A program made the translations under genes and the position numbers. The notes under the pieces are model-generated. The model searched no databases. It was not told the DNA's origin and saw nothing but the letters and a program-made list of their open reading frames with translations. Positions 8,021-17,632 of a DNA stretch of 64,000 nt are shown here, piece by piece. Origin of the DNA: Candidatus Magnetocorallium paracelense. GTDB taxonomy: Bacteria; Nitrospirota; Thermodesulfovibrionia; Thermodesulfovibrionales; Magnetobacteriaceae. The DNA is taken from positions 1 through 64,000 of the forward strand of contig JAREWP010000024.1 of assembly GCA_029001845.1 (NCBI GenBank), given 5' to 3'. Within the stretch, counting starts at the first letter, position 1, and every line of letters begins with the position of its first letter.

Positions 8021-9052
8021 ATGGAAGACAAAAGTAAATCCGATTATGACAGCGGGTGGAAGGAGGTAATAGAGAAATATTTCGAGGACTTTCTACTTTT
8101 CTTCTTTCCTCAGGTTCACAGCGATATAGATTGCACAAAGGGTGTCGAGTTTCTTGATAAGGAATTCAATAAAATAGTAAAGGAGTCGGGGGAGAAAAAG
8201 AGGTATGTAGATAAGTTGGTTAAGGTATGGTTGAAAACAGGGGTGGAAAAATGGCTTCTGATACACATAGAAGTTCAGGGAACCAAAGAGGAAGGATTTG
8301 AAAAGAGACTGTATGTGTATAATTACAGGATTTTCGACAGATATGACAAAGAGGTGGTAACCCTGGTGATCCTGACAGATGAGGATAAGGTATATCGACC
8401 CGATGTGTATGAAGTAAAGAGGTGGGGATTTGAGCACAGGTTCAACTTCCCTGTAATTAAGCTTGTAGATTACAGGGACAAGATTGATATAGAGGGTGCT
8501 AAAAACCCCTTTGAAATAATAACATATGCCCATTTAAAGAATCAGGAAACAAAGGGCAATTATGAGGAGAGGTTATTTTTGAAAGTAACCCTGGTCAAGG
8601 CATTATATGGAAAGGGGTACGGTAAGGATGATATATTGAATCTGTACAGATTCATAGATTGGATAGTGGGATTACCCGAGGAATTATCGATAAGATTTCA
8701 TGAAGAGATTATAAAATATGAGGAGGAAAGAAAAATGCAGTATGTAACGACAGCGGAAAGAATAGGAATACAGAAAGGTGTGCAATTGGGAGAGGAAAAG
8801 GGAATTCAAAAGGGTATTCAGGAAGGAATGGAGAGAGGGATGGAGAGAGGGATGGAGGTGGGGGAAGAAAAAGGATTGCGCAGTGGTCTGTATGAGGCAA
8901 TTGAAGATTTGTTAGAAATAAAATTCAAGGAGAAAGACATATTGTTAATGGAGAGGATAAGAAAAATCGAAGATATTGAACGGCTGCGAACAATAAAGGA
9001 ATCTGTAAAGAAATCGGAAAGTTTTAATGATGTTGAAGTGTTGATATCGTGA
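8021..9052 (+). CDS. Rpn/PD-(D/E)XK nuclease family protein (transposase-like)
   Basis: This 343-residue protein matches the Rpn/YhgA-like 'PDDEXK nuclease family transposase' group. The N-terminal WKEVIEKYFEDFLLFFFP start is typical. The nuclease core includes WLLIHIEVQGTKE (about residues 78-90), where the E-x-Q of the PD-(D/E)XK signature lies, then EKRLYVYNYRIFDRY. The C-terminal quarter contains a run of Gly-spaced charged repeats (GIQKGIQEGMERGMERGMEVG), a hallmark of the group. Rpn proteins nick or cut DNA and raise recombination. Many are solitary and multi-copy. The gene is flanked by unrelated housekeeping genes, consistent with a mobile singleton. Confidence 0.85.
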   Translation: MEDKSKSDYDSGWKEVIEKYFEDFLLFFFPQVHSDIDCTKGVEFLDKEFNKIVKESGEKKRYVDKLVKVWLKTGVEKWLLIHIEVQGTKEEGFEKRLYVYNYRIFDRYDKEVVTLVILTDEDKVYRPDVYEVKRWGFEHRFNFPVIKLVDYRDKIDIEGAKNPFEIITYAHLKNQETKGNYEERLFLKVTLVKALYGKGYGKDDILNLYRFIDWIVGLPEELSIRFHEEIIKYEEERKMQYVTTAERIGIQKGVQLGEEKGIQKGIQEGMERGMERGMEVGEEKGLRSGLYEAIEDLLEIKFKEKDILLMERIRKIEDIERLRTIKESVKKSESFNDVEVLIS

Positions 9053-9188
9053 GATATTCCTCCACCTGCTGTAAATATCTTCCCGGCTACCTGCAGAATT
9101 TTATGAGTGACGATAAGAAAATAATCAAAAAAAGTTTGCAGCTTTAAAAAGGAAGACAACTTGCCTCATAGTACTGAAAATAAATAAC

Positions 9189-10121
9189 ATGCCTTCAGAT
9201 GCTCTTAACAAGATTTATGACCGAATAAAATCGGTGCTTGAAGTGAATCGATATGATGTGACTCCTTCAAAGGATATACCTTACGGAATCCAGTTTACTC
9301 TTTCCTTAAATTCCTGGTCAGGTGTTCTCAGGATATATGAAAACAAAAAAGGGGCGATCAAAGTCGACTACTCTCCACTTAGAGATAAGGCGGTCCAGAT
9401 AAGATCCCTCTTGGAAAGCGATCGTTTCCCGTCGGATGATAATAAGACCGACCAGGATATCGAAGACGTTTCTTTTCCTGTGATTGGTACTGATGAATCG
9501 GGTAAGGGCGATTATTTTGGTCCCCTGGTGTGCGCCGGAGTATTTGTCACCGACAAAACGGCTGCAGAACTTATCGCTATCGGCGTAAAAGACAGCAAAG
9601 CACTTAAAGACGATAGAAATAATAAACTTGCCATGGCTATTAAAGATATATGCGGCGACAAAATTGCTATAATAGAGATAGCGCCTATAAAGTATAATGC
9701 CCTTTATAAACAATTCAAAGAGGAAGGAAAAAACCTGAATACCCTGCTTGCATGGGCTCATGCCAGGGCGATAGAAGATCTTTTGGAGAGAGTCGACTGT
9801 CGTGCTGCCGTAGCGGATCAGTTTGGCAGTGAGAAACTGATTATCGGTAAGCTGCAAAAGAGAGGAAAGGGCATAAAATTAATACAGACTCACAGAGCAG
9901 AAAGAAATATCGCTGTTGCAGCGGCTTCGATTGTTGCAAGAAACCGTTTTCTAAAAAGGCTGGAGACTCTTTCTGCGGAGTTTAAGATCGATTTATTAAA
10001 AGGGGCTTCAGGTATGGTAAAAGCCAGGGCAAAGAAGTTCGTCGCCCTCCATGGCAGTGACAATCTTGGTAAGGTGGCTAAATTACACTTTAAAACAACC
10101 AATGATGTGGTTCAGGCATAA
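9189..10121 (+). CDS. rnhC: ribonuclease HIII
   Basis: This 310-residue protein has the N-terminal TBP-like substrate-binding domain of RNase HIII (about residues 1-85) and the RNase H fold with the type 2/3 signature GTDESGKGDYFGP, giving the catalytic Asp102-Glu103 pair. The later ALYKQ, HARAIEDLL, AVADQFGS and HRAERNIAVAAASIVARNRF segments carry the remaining conserved acids and the ASIVAR block. It removes RNA from RNA-DNA hybrids. The N-terminal extension and length separate it from RNase HII (about 200 residues). Its 3' end overlaps the convergent small gene by 10 bases. Confidence 0.93.
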   Translation: MPSDALNKIYDRIKSVLEVNRYDVTPSKDIPYGIQFTLSLNSWSGVLRIYENKKGAIKVDYSPLRDKAVQIRSLLESDRFPSDDNKTDQDIEDVSFPVIGTDESGKGDYFGPLVCAGVFVTDKTAAELIAIGVKDSKALKDDRNNKLAMAIKDICGDKIAIIEIAPIKYNALYKQFKEEGKNLNTLLAWAHARAIEDLLERVDCRAAVADQFGSEKLIIGKLQKRGKGIKLIQTHRAERNIAVAAASIVARNRFLKRLETLSAEFKIDLLKGASGMVKARAKKFVALHGSDNLGKVAKLHFKTTNDVVQA

Positions 10122-10297
10122 AAGAGATATACCTCTCCCACTATCTTCGCCAAGGTATCATCTATCTGAGGCAACCTGAGAGCGCCTGTTTCTTTGAGAT
10201 TTTTTACAATAGTATCAATTTTCTCGTCATTAAGTACGTTGTTAAAATGTAAAATATCGGACTCTTTTATCTCTGCTGCAATTTGTTCGGTTTCCAT
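10112..10297 (-). CDS. small conserved-looking hypothetical protein
   Basis: This 61-residue acidic protein has no recognised family. It is a single predicted helical segment with the sequence elements METEQIAAEI and IDTIVKNLKETGAL. It is supported as real by a strong ribosome binding site (GAGGAGGGAGAA directly before the ATG). It is convergent with rnhC and overlaps its last codons. No signal peptide or membrane span is seen. Confidence 0.5.
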   Translation of the reverse strand: METEQIAAEIKESDILHFNNVLNDEKIDTIVKNLKETGALRLPQIDDTLAKIVGEVYLFYA

Positions 10298-10330
10298 TTC
10301 TCCCTCCTCTGTTACAAGCTGTGATCCTAA

Positions 10331-10480
10331 AAAAAGTATTTAGCTGTCAGCCATCATCTGTCAGCTTTTAAATTACAATACTTTATGGTTCAAAACACTT
10401 TCACCCGTAAGGTGAAGCTTATTATTGGCATAACATCAATACTTTCCATGGCTGACCGCTGATAGCTGACTGCTGTTTTA
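10331..10480 (+). repeat. dispersed AGCTGTCAGC repeat, copy 1 (full length)
   Basis: The element starts AAAAAAGTATTTAGCTGTCAGC and ends GCTGACCGCTGATAGCTGACTGCT. The ends are built from repeats of the same GCTGAC/GTCAGC units in opposite orientation. The middle includes TTCACCCGTAAGGTGAAGC, a small perfect hairpin, and TATTATTGGCATAACATC. Copies occur at 25141-25274 and 44245-44367 (right end missing). Isolated ends occur near 18045, 46890 and 55887. Confidence 0.75.
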
Positions 10481-10684
10481 AGAATGATAATCTATACTTA
10501 TGTAATATAGCAAAAAATATGCCTGATTTTAGAAATGTCTCAATGGCAGGGGGTAACACCGGGAAACTTTTGATCTCCCACAGGTCTGTCAGCCTGTGGC
10601 GAAAAGTCACTATCATCTCGCAGTGAGGTAATATTGACAAAAGGTGTCATTGATTTGACGGATTTATGATTTGGTCGTCAATGA

Positions 10685-10806
10685 CATTAACTTAAGGAGC
10701 AAAGCACCATCCGCCTTCAGCGGCTAAACTCGAAGGCTCCGCTTCGCTGCGCCTTCTCAAACATGACCCGCTTCCGTCGGAAGGTGCTTCACCCCATAAG
10801 TTAATG
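10685..10806 (+). repeat. 122-bp palindromic element, copy 2
   Basis: It has the same ends as copies 1 and 3 (CATTAACTTAAGG and, with one change, CCATAAGTTAATG) and is exactly 122 bp. The arms extend outward as TCAATGA/TCAATAC. Internal mirrored blocks are AGCAAAGCACCATCCG with GACGGAAGGTGCTTCACC, and GAAGGC...GCCTTC round TCCGCTTCGCTGC. It lies 27 bases beyond the uvrA stop. It could influence transcript ends but has no T-run. Confidence 0.85.
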
Positions 10807-10832
10807 GTATTGATTTGGTCGTAGTAATTTGC

Positions 10833-13625
10833 CTATAGGGACGGGAAAGCGCCTTCAGTCTCGGAGTTGTCACCGGACAACAGCTCTCTCTTTAGCAGAC
10901 TTTTTCCTGTGTAAGATTCCTTGCAGTTAATGATATCGTAAGAAGGGCCTTCAAAAACGATTTCTCCTCCTCTGTCTCCGCCTTCGGGCCCTAAGTCTAT
11001 TATCCAATCCGCTGAGGCGATAACTTCGAGATTGTGCTCTATCACAATCACGGTATTACCGGAATCTACAAGCCTTCTAAGGACGGACAACAGAGAAGAG
11101 ACGTCGTGCATATGAAGCCCTATCGTTGGTTCGTCAAGAATGTACAAAAGCTTGTTTTTCGAAGCAATATCCAGTTCAACGCAAAGCTTCAGCCTTTGAG
11201 CTTCACCTCCGGACAAAGATGTCGCCGGCTGACCAACTTTTAAGTAACCGAGTCCCACATCTCTCATAAGGGAAAGCTTCCTCTCGGCGGCTTCGATATT
11301 GAAAAACTTCTCATATGCTTCATCTACTGTAAGGTTCAGGACATCGTTGATATTGAGTCCTCTGTACTTCACTCTTAATGCGTCCTGCCTGTATCTCATT
11401 CCATGGCACTCATCGCATTTTACAAATATTTCCTCAAAGAAATACATCTCAAGCTTCTGAAATCCTTCCCCTTTACAGGTCTCGCACCTGCCACCCGGTA
11501 CATTGAAGGAGAAAAAGCCGGGAGTATATCCGTAAATCCTGGCTTCCGGCTGCTCGGAAAACAGTTTTCTTATGGGATCGAACAATTTCAAGTAAGTTGC
11601 AGGATTGGACCTCGGAGTTTTACCGATTGGAGACTGATCGACGACTCGGATGTCTTTGAATTTCTCAATACCCTTTATGCTGTCAAATGCAAGTGGCTTG
11701 CCTTTATTGTGTTTAAAATATTCAGCCGCTCCTTTATACAGCGTTTCTATAATAAGAGAACTCTTCCCGGAACCGGAAACTCCGCAGACAACAGTCATGG
11801 CCTCACAGGGGATGTTAATTTTGACATTTTTTAAATTATTCCCTTCTGCCCCTGTGAGTCTTATAAAATCTCCATTACCGGAAGAATCAATTATCCTGGC
11901 CGGGAAAAAGACGTCTTCTCCTTCCCCCGGTGCAAGCTTATTCATATAGGTGGAAGTAATGGTTTCCGATTTCAGAAAGTCGTTGTAAGAACCATTGAAA
12001 ACGATGTTTCCGCCTTTATGACCTCCACCCGGGCCAAGCTCCACTACCCATTGAGAGGCCCCGATTATATCGGGGTCGTGTTCTACTATGAATACAGAAT
12101 TGCCTTGATCGGAGAGGTCTTTTACGATCTCGGAAATCTTTTCGTTGTCTCTGCTGTGAAGCCCGATGCTTGGTTCGTCCAAAATATACATCGTACCGGC
12201 AAGTCTTGAAGCCAGTTGATTGGACAGATTCACCCTCTGATATTCACCACCGGAGAGAGTCATGGTCTGTCTGTCGATCGTGAGATAATCGAGTCCCACT
12301 TTGACCAGATAATCGAGCTTTTCTCCGATACTTCGAAGAACTTCTTTTGCAATTACTTTTTTATGAGGCGAAAGAGGAGGGTCGGAAAAAAAAATCGTCA
12401 ATGCACCGACTGACATGGCGCTCAACTCTGCAATATCGAGACTGTCTATTTTGAAGAAAAGGGCGTCTCTTTTAAGTCGTTTTCCATTACATTCATGACA
12501 GACAACGGGATTTCTGTATCTGCTCAAAAAAACCCTTACATGGAGCTTATACTTTTTCTCTTCAAGAGCTTCAAAGAAATCGTTGAGACCGTAAATATAT
12601 TTGTTTCCTTCATACAAAATCCGCCACTCTTCATCGTTGAAATCATCGAGAGATTTGGCGGTGTCCATTCCCGATTTTTCCATGCCGGCGAGTAATTGTT
12701 CTCTCCACCAGGCATAAGCGGGCTTTTCCCAAGGTTCAACGGCGCCGCCTTCGATTGACAGAGAAAAATCAGGGACAATGAGCTCTCTGTCATACTTAAG
12801 GATATTGCCGAATCCTCTGCATGCAGGGCATGCGGCGACAGGGTGGTTGTAAGAAAAAAGTAGAGGGGTGGCTTCAGCGACCGAGATATTGCATTTATCG
12901 CAAATGTTTTTTCCCGTGAAAATGATCTCATCGTCATCTATAAGTTTGATTTTAATTTTGCGGTTACCTTCCGTCCATGCCAGTTCAAGAGAGTCAGAGA
13001 GTCGTGAGTCATCTTTTATTACCAGCCTGTCCAAAAGGACCTCTTTCTTTTCTCCGGCCTCTTTGTCGCTTACCTCAAAAACCTCCTTCATCTCACTATT
13101 AATTAACAACCTGTAAAAGCCGCGCTCCCTTAATTCTGCAATGGATTCCAATGACTCGAAGATGATTAGAGCCTTTGAACCTTTATGTTTTGCAATAAGT
13201 TCATTATATATTTTTGTCGTATCCCAACTTTTAATGGCGGCACCGCATTGCGGGCAAGAAGGGTCGGATACCCTGGCATATAAAATTCTGAACAGATCAT
13301 AGATTTCGGTCAGTGTGCCTACTGTGGAACGAGAACTTTTTACGGGATTTCTCTGTTCCAATGCAAGGGCGGGGCGTATGTTTTTTACTGTTTCCACATC
13401 GGGACGATCCAGTTTTTCCAGAAAAAGTCTGGCGTAACTGGAGAGAGATTCAATAAAACGCCACTGCCCTTCCGCGAAAATCGTGTCGTAAGCCAGAGAG
13501 GATTTTCCGGACCCGGAAACGCCGGTAAAGACAACGACCTTGTTATGAGGGATCTTAATGGAAAAGTTTTTGAGGTTATTTTGTTTTACACCGACCAGCT
13601 CAAGCCACTCTTTATGATCTTTCAT
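10833..13625 (-). CDS. uvrA: excinuclease ABC subunit A
   Basis: This 930-residue protein is the damage-recognition ATPase of nucleotide excision repair. Both ABC modules are present: Walker A GVSGSGKSSLAYDT (about residue 35) and GVSGSGKSSLIIETLY (about residue 625), each with an LSGGE signature (TLSGGEYQRV, SLSGGEAQRL) and Walker B (YILDEPSIGL, YILDEPTIGL). The zinc-binding Cys pairs are CDKC...CPAC in the first module and CETC...CDEC in the second. Length is close to the usual 940. It is the last gene of a minus-strand run folD-HEAT-nitroreductase-uvrA, with a 50-base gap upstream. Confidence 0.97.
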   Translation of the reverse strand: MKDHKEWLELVGVKQNNLKNFSIKIPHNKVVVFTGVSGSGKSSLAYDTIFAEGQWRFIESLSSYARLFLEKLDRPDVETVKNIRPALALEQRNPVKSSRSTVGTLTEIYDLFRILYARVSDPSCPQCGAAIKSWDTTKIYNELIAKHKGSKALIIFESLESIAELRERGFYRLLINSEMKEVFEVSDKEAGEKKEVLLDRLVIKDDSRLSDSLELAWTEGNRKIKIKLIDDDEIIFTGKNICDKCNISVAEATPLLFSYNHPVAACPACRGFGNILKYDRELIVPDFSLSIEGGAVEPWEKPAYAWWREQLLAGMEKSGMDTAKSLDDFNDEEWRILYEGNKYIYGLNDFFEALEEKKYKLHVRVFLSRYRNPVVCHECNGKRLKRDALFFKIDSLDIAELSAMSVGALTIFFSDPPLSPHKKVIAKEVLRSIGEKLDYLVKVGLDYLTIDRQTMTLSGGEYQRVNLSNQLASRLAGTMYILDEPSIGLHSRDNEKISEIVKDLSDQGNSVFIVEHDPDIIGASQWVVELGPGGGHKGGNIVFNGSYNDFLKSETITSTYMNKLAPGEGEDVFFPARIIDSSGNGDFIRLTGAEGNNLKNVKINIPCEAMTVVCGVSGSGKSSLIIETLYKGAAEYFKHNKGKPLAFDSIKGIEKFKDIRVVDQSPIGKTPRSNPATYLKLFDPIRKLFSEQPEARIYGYTPGFFSFNVPGGRCETCKGEGFQKLEMYFFEEIFVKCDECHGMRYRQDALRVKYRGLNINDVLNLTVDEAYEKFFNIEAAERKLSLMRDVGLGYLKVGQPATSLSGGEAQRLKLCVELDIASKNKLLYILDEPTIGLHMHDVSSLLSVLRRLVDSGNTVIVIEHNLEVIASADWIIDLGPEGGDRGGEIVFEGPSYDIINCKESYTGKSLLKRELLSGDNSETEGAFPSL

Positions 13626-13675
13626 TTTTAAACACAGATAAACGCGGATTGTCGGTATATTCCGGAGTGAAGAAA

Positions 13676-14404
13676 TTATTTGTAAATCCCGGCAACGGCC
13701 ATATAAAGAACGGTTTCCTCGATTCCGTCCACTGCAATAATACTATTAATATAATCGTCGAAAAAGGCGCCTATTGTGCAGGTACTGAGGTTCAGCGCTT
13801 CGGCAGCAAGATAGAGATTCTCGGCGATATGGCCGGCATCGAGATATATATATCTGTAAGCCCTTTGACGATACTTCCACTTTGACCTCTCAACAACGGC
13901 AGACCATATGAAAGTAATTTGCGCGCGTGTCACCATGGCCTGGCCCAGAGCCGCATCGGAAAGGGATCGAGAAAAGTCTCCTTCCCTTAAAAATTCGAGA
14001 TCGAAAAAATCAGGCCTGAAATGATAAATTCCCTTTTTTATACTTTCCACGGACCTTGCATAGAAATATGTCTCTATTGGATACAATGCCCCTGCTGACG
14101 GAGCGGCTCTGAAGAATGTATCGCCTGCACGTGCTGTCAGCCCCTGTGTGGCCCAAAGGAGAACGGAAAGAGTGTTTAGTGGAAGCTCTTTTTCGGCATT
14201 GAATCTTCTTTCGGACCTGCGGTTTTGAAGAATGGACCATATATCTCTTTCATCGCCAAAAGAGGGTTCAGGGAGTGAGATGGTTTCAATGGCATTTTCA
14301 TGACTTTTAAACTGTTTTGGTCGCCCGGCCCAGTCAAGAGAATGACCGCCCAGTTTTTCAGGCTCATACTTTGTTTCCTGCTGAAAAGAATCTCCAATCT
14401 CCAT
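13676..14404 (-). CDS. SagB-type nitroreductase family dehydrogenase
   Basis: This 242-residue protein has the FMN-binding nitroreductase fold of the SagB/ThcOx group: ILQNRRSERRF (phosphate-binding arginines), LSVLLWATQGLT, RAAPSAGALYPIETYFYA and YRYIYLDAGHIAENLYLAAEAL. SagB enzymes oxidise azolines in peptide-modifying clusters, but many family members, like this one, stand alone with unknown substrate. No YcaO or precursor peptide gene is near. I chose the ATG at 14404 because AGGAGG precedes it by five bases; a longer frame to 14428 lacks such a site. It probably shares an operon with folD and uvrA. Confidence 0.8.
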   Translation of the reverse strand: MEIGDSFQQETKYEPEKLGGHSLDWAGRPKQFKSHENAIETISLPEPSFGDERDIWSILQNRRSERRFNAEKELPLNTLSVLLWATQGLTARAGDTFFRAAPSAGALYPIETYFYARSVESIKKGIYHFRPDFFDLEFLREGDFSRSLSDAALGQAMVTRAQITFIWSAVVERSKWKYRQRAYRYIYLDAGHIAENLYLAAEALNLSTCTIGAFFDDYINSIIAVDGIEETVLYMAVAGIYK

Positions 14405-14434
14405 ATTTCCTCCTATCCCGGATTTCAATGACCA

Positions 14435-15109
14435 TTATGCCTGATCTCTTACCAATTCATCGATTCTGACTGAAATCAATTTCTCGTCCCGAAAAATCTT
14501 TACCTCTTCCTGCCTGGTTAATAAAGAGGCGGCGACATCGTCGGGTAACTCCATTTTAAGCTTCCCGGCGGCAATGATTGCATTGGCGCAAACTTCCGGA
14601 TCTTTATGAGCAAGCTCTTCTGTAATTATATACCTTCCTTCATCGTCAATATATTCTTCATGAAGCTCTCCGATTCTCCCTAAAGCATACAAAACACCGG
14701 CAAGAAAAATATTGTCCTCAGTCTCTGAGTGAGCATACCCTTCGATAATAGGGGGTATATCTTTAAAGGGTTCGGGATTCCGCCTTACGATCTCTCCCAA
14801 AAGCTCGGGCGCAGTCCAGGGAATCGTACCCGATTCGTCCGATGTATTCCAAATAATCCTCTGCACCTGCCCTCTTGCAGCATCATAATCATCATTCGCC
14901 AGTTCACCTATCACTCTGCCCGCCATATGGAGGGCTCTCCATGACAATTCGGAAGATTTGTCATAGGACATCGATATCAAAGCGCTGATTGCCCTTCCTT
15001 CCTTAGCGACAAGCTCGTATATCCCCTTAAAATCGTTTGCCTTTACCATATCGCTTACCATTTTCTTTATTTGCCTGATCGTAGTCTGAGCCGATTTTTT
15101 TTTACTCAT
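14435..15109 (-). CDS. HEAT-repeat protein, DVU0298 family
   Basis: This 224-residue soluble protein consists of degenerate HEAT-like helical repeats (e.g. DKSSELSWRALHMAGRVIG, HKDPEVCANAIIAAGKLKM). A central IPWTAPELLGEIVRRNP segment resembles the Desulfovibrio DVU0298 group. That group is conserved in Desulfobacterota and relatives, and its role is not established. I placed the start at the ATG at 15109 (AAGGTGAAAACT before it) rather than at an upstream GTG. It lies 20 bases after folD and 30 bases before the nitroreductase, so co-transcription is likely. Confidence 0.75.
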   Translation of the reverse strand: MSKKKSAQTTIRQIKKMVSDMVKANDFKGIYELVAKEGRAISALISMSYDKSSELSWRALHMAGRVIGELANDDYDAARGQVQRIIWNTSDESGTIPWTAPELLGEIVRRNPEPFKDIPPIIEGYAHSETEDNIFLAGVLYALGRIGELHEEYIDDEGRYIITEELAHKDPEVCANAIIAAGKLKMELPDDVAASLLTRQEEVKIFRDEKLISVRIDELVRDQA

Positions 15110-15129
15110 AGTTTTCACCTTCCTTCCGC

Positions 15130-16065
15130 CTAAATGACGTGATCTCTCAAGAGTTCGTTTCTAAGAGCAGACTGCACTGTATTTTTTAAAAGCATTGCAA
15201 TCGTCACAGGTCCTACGCCTCCCGGAACCGGAGTAATCATTGATGTTTTTTCAGCCACGGACTCAAAATCCACATCACCCACTATCTTCCCGTCATCGAG
15301 AACATTAATGCCAATATCTACAACAATTGCACCCTCTTTCAACATATTGCCTTCTATAAGACTCCTTACGCCGGTAGCCGTACATACGATGTCAGCCTGT
15401 CCGAGATGAGAAGTAAGGTCCTCTGTCGCTTTATGACACACAGAGACTGTCGCCTCCTTTGCCAAAAGCATCATGGCAAGGGGCTTACCTACGGCAAGGC
15501 TCTTACCTATGACAACGGCGTTTTTACCTTTGGGATCGACATTATAGTATTCCAGAAGTTTGATAACTCCGAAGGGAGTGCATGGCAAAAATCCTGAAAT
15601 ACTGATAATACAGCGGTTGTCACGGCTGTCGTCGGTGTAACAGTCATCGAATAATTGAAAAGTAGACTCCTCGGCGGCCAGTCTCCCCACAGATATCGCT
15701 CCCAGGCCGTCAATATCCTTTTCAGGAACAATGGCGTTTACAACTCGCCTTGCATTGATCCTCGGAGGCAGGGGAAAAAGAACAAGTAAACCGTTAATCC
15801 TCTCGTCCCTGTTTATGGAGCTGATGGTATTCAGTATTTCGTTTATGGAAACATCTTCGGAAAGTTCATATTTGTATACATTGACAGAGACCTTTTGGCT
15901 CGCCCCCAGTATGGCATTGAAATATTGCTTTGAAGCGGAGTTGTCGCCTACGAGCATAAGAGCGAGACCGACTTCCACGCCCTGAGTGCTCAAAAAAGCC
16001 ACGTCTTTCCTCACCTTCTCTTTAATCTCCTCAGCCAGCTTTCTGCCGTCCATGATTATAGCCAT
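15130..16065 (-). CDS. folD: bifunctional methylenetetrahydrofolate dehydrogenase/cyclohydrolase
   Basis: This 311-residue protein interconverts 5,10-methylene-, methenyl- and 10-formyl-tetrahydrofolate. The family marks are clear: MDGRKLAEEIKEKV, VGDNSASKQYF with the catalytic Lys of the SK-x-Y pair, LLVLFPLPPRI, the PEKDIDG loop, PCTPFGVIKLLEYY, the NADP loop VVIGKSLAVGKPLAMML, and TPVPGGVGPVTIAML. The reading frame stays open to 16209, but the ATG at 16065 has AAGGAG six bases upstream and gives the normal N-terminus (MAIIMDGRK). It heads the minus-strand group ending in uvrA. Confidence 0.95.
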   Translation of the reverse strand: MAIIMDGRKLAEEIKEKVRKDVAFLSTQGVEVGLALMLVGDNSASKQYFNAILGASQKVSVNVYKYELSEDVSINEILNTISSINRDERINGLLVLFPLPPRINARRVVNAIVPEKDIDGLGAISVGRLAAEESTFQLFDDCYTDDSRDNRCIISISGFLPCTPFGVIKLLEYYNVDPKGKNAVVIGKSLAVGKPLAMMLLAKEATVSVCHKATEDLTSHLGQADIVCTATGVRSLIEGNMLKEGAIVVDIGINVLDDGKIVGDVDFESVAEKTSMITPVPGGVGPVTIAMLLKNTVQSALRNELLRDHVI

Positions 16066-16212
16066 TTCAGACTCCTTGTTTTGTATGTGTAATTTTCTTA
16101 TTATATCGACATTATGTTTATTATACAGGCAAGATTGTTTGAAAAACAAACAATTTATAGCACTCCAAAGACTGTAAATGTAAATTCTCAATAAATTTAG
16201 GATTTTCAACTT

Positions 16213-17632
16213 TCAGCCTTCAGTCTTAAAAAAGTTAATCCGGCCATTATAATAGGCCATATTAATAATTACGTTGTTAGCAAGATCCCAAGCCACATGT
16301 GGTCGGAATCCGGCAACCATATCTCCGCTTTTATCAGGGCCTTTGCCTATTTCCTTTTCACCGGCGTTGCTTCCATAAAATTGTTTAAAATGAAAGCCAT
16401 AGCCTATTTTCATTCCTTCTATTACTCCCAACTCTTTGACCCTGGCTGTCAGATCACATCGCATTTGGTGTAGTTGATCGAATTTAAAGGCTATCGTATC
16501 CTCGTAATATTTGGATGTTGACCCGTACATGCCTACTCCGCTTGCTAATGCTACCGTTCGATCTCTGTTGTTGCTTAAGTGGTTGATACGGCGATATCCG
16601 GCCAGAATTCTAAATACGTTCAGAAGAGGCAAATTTGTAATCTCTTTTCCCCTTAATTTAAACGGCCCATACTTCTCAAAGGCTTGTACTACTCCTAACT
16701 CATTTACAAAAGGAGCTAACAAAAGAAGGCCGGGGTCGCATATATGGATTGGTCGACTCTTCATCTTTTGACAGATCAATTCAAAGTGTCGATTGATTCT
16801 TCGACTTTCAGGTATATTCTTCTCTGAAATAATATGACAGGCTGCTTCCCATGACTGAAAAGCCTCCTGCTGTGATGAACTCATTGGTCTGTCCAAAAAT
16901 TCGTTTAGAGAAACTGCCGGACGATCTCTTTTTTCCAATCCCCATCGCCTTATTACTCGATGCACTAAAAATCGGGAAACCCGCAAATCAAACATCTTGA
17001 TTATCTCTTCTGATGACCAATCAGGGTGGCCCATTTTTTCTAATATAATCTTTAGCTGCAACTCACTGCTCATTCCTTCTTTCCCGTGTGCTATTGCCGA
17101 AATAACAGCCCACAGCCCATATTGTTTATAGTCGGAAACTAAACGGTAAAAGCTTGGTAACGATATCCCGAATTTGGGACACACCTCACCGGGACTCTTG
17201 CCGGGACTATAAAAGAGTTCCCTCAGTAATTCCAGACGTTTATGACAAGGATCAAAATCAGCATAAAAAGTTGCTCTTCTCCTTTTACTGTCTCGTTTAT
17301 CCTGTGGATTATTTATCAGGAATGACCACCTCTTAAGGCTTCGTTGGATTCTTCCCCAAAACTCTATATCACTCTTCATATCTGATATTCCGTAGCCATG
17401 GGATTGCAGTATATTTGACACTAACTCCGGGGTTGATACACTCTTTGTTATCGGTATCGCATCTGCAATTCGGTGGATCGTCGTGTATGACAGTGACGGG
17501 CGGCTTTGTTTCGACAAAAAACACTAACTCCTCTAAATCAAATTTTTGCTCTATGTCGCCGGGCAGAGAAAGTAAACCGGGTACTCCTTTTGTAACAAAT
17601 CGCTTTTCAAATTCATAAAAACGGAAACACAT
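16213..17632 (-). pseudogene. truncated transposase-like gene
   Basis: The main frame (16213-17517, 434 codons) shows an HTH-rich N-terminal part (STPELVSNILQSHGYG, SPGEVCPKFGISLPSFYRL, SSEEIIKMFDLRVSRFLVHRVIRRWGL) and then DDE-type transposase pieces (NVFRILAGYRRINHLSN, GFRPHVAWDLANNVIINMAYY). It has no ATG, only a TTG. An overlapping frame extends to 17632 (MCFRFYEFEKRFV...), shifted by one base, and may be the true 5' part. The 3' end stops abruptly inside the tract AAGACTGAAGGCTGA, which recurs elsewhere between genes, so the catalytic C-terminus is lost. The element is almost certainly inactive. The family was not identified with certainty. Confidence 0.6.

Noticed and set aside
9318..9857. 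179-residue minus-strand frame inside rnhC
   Set aside because: Antisense to catalytic RNase HIII sequence; no homology and no start signal.
10331..10480. A small RNA gene at the repeat
   Set aside because: No promoter or terminator is visible and the sequence is dispersed at gene borders like a mobile repeat.
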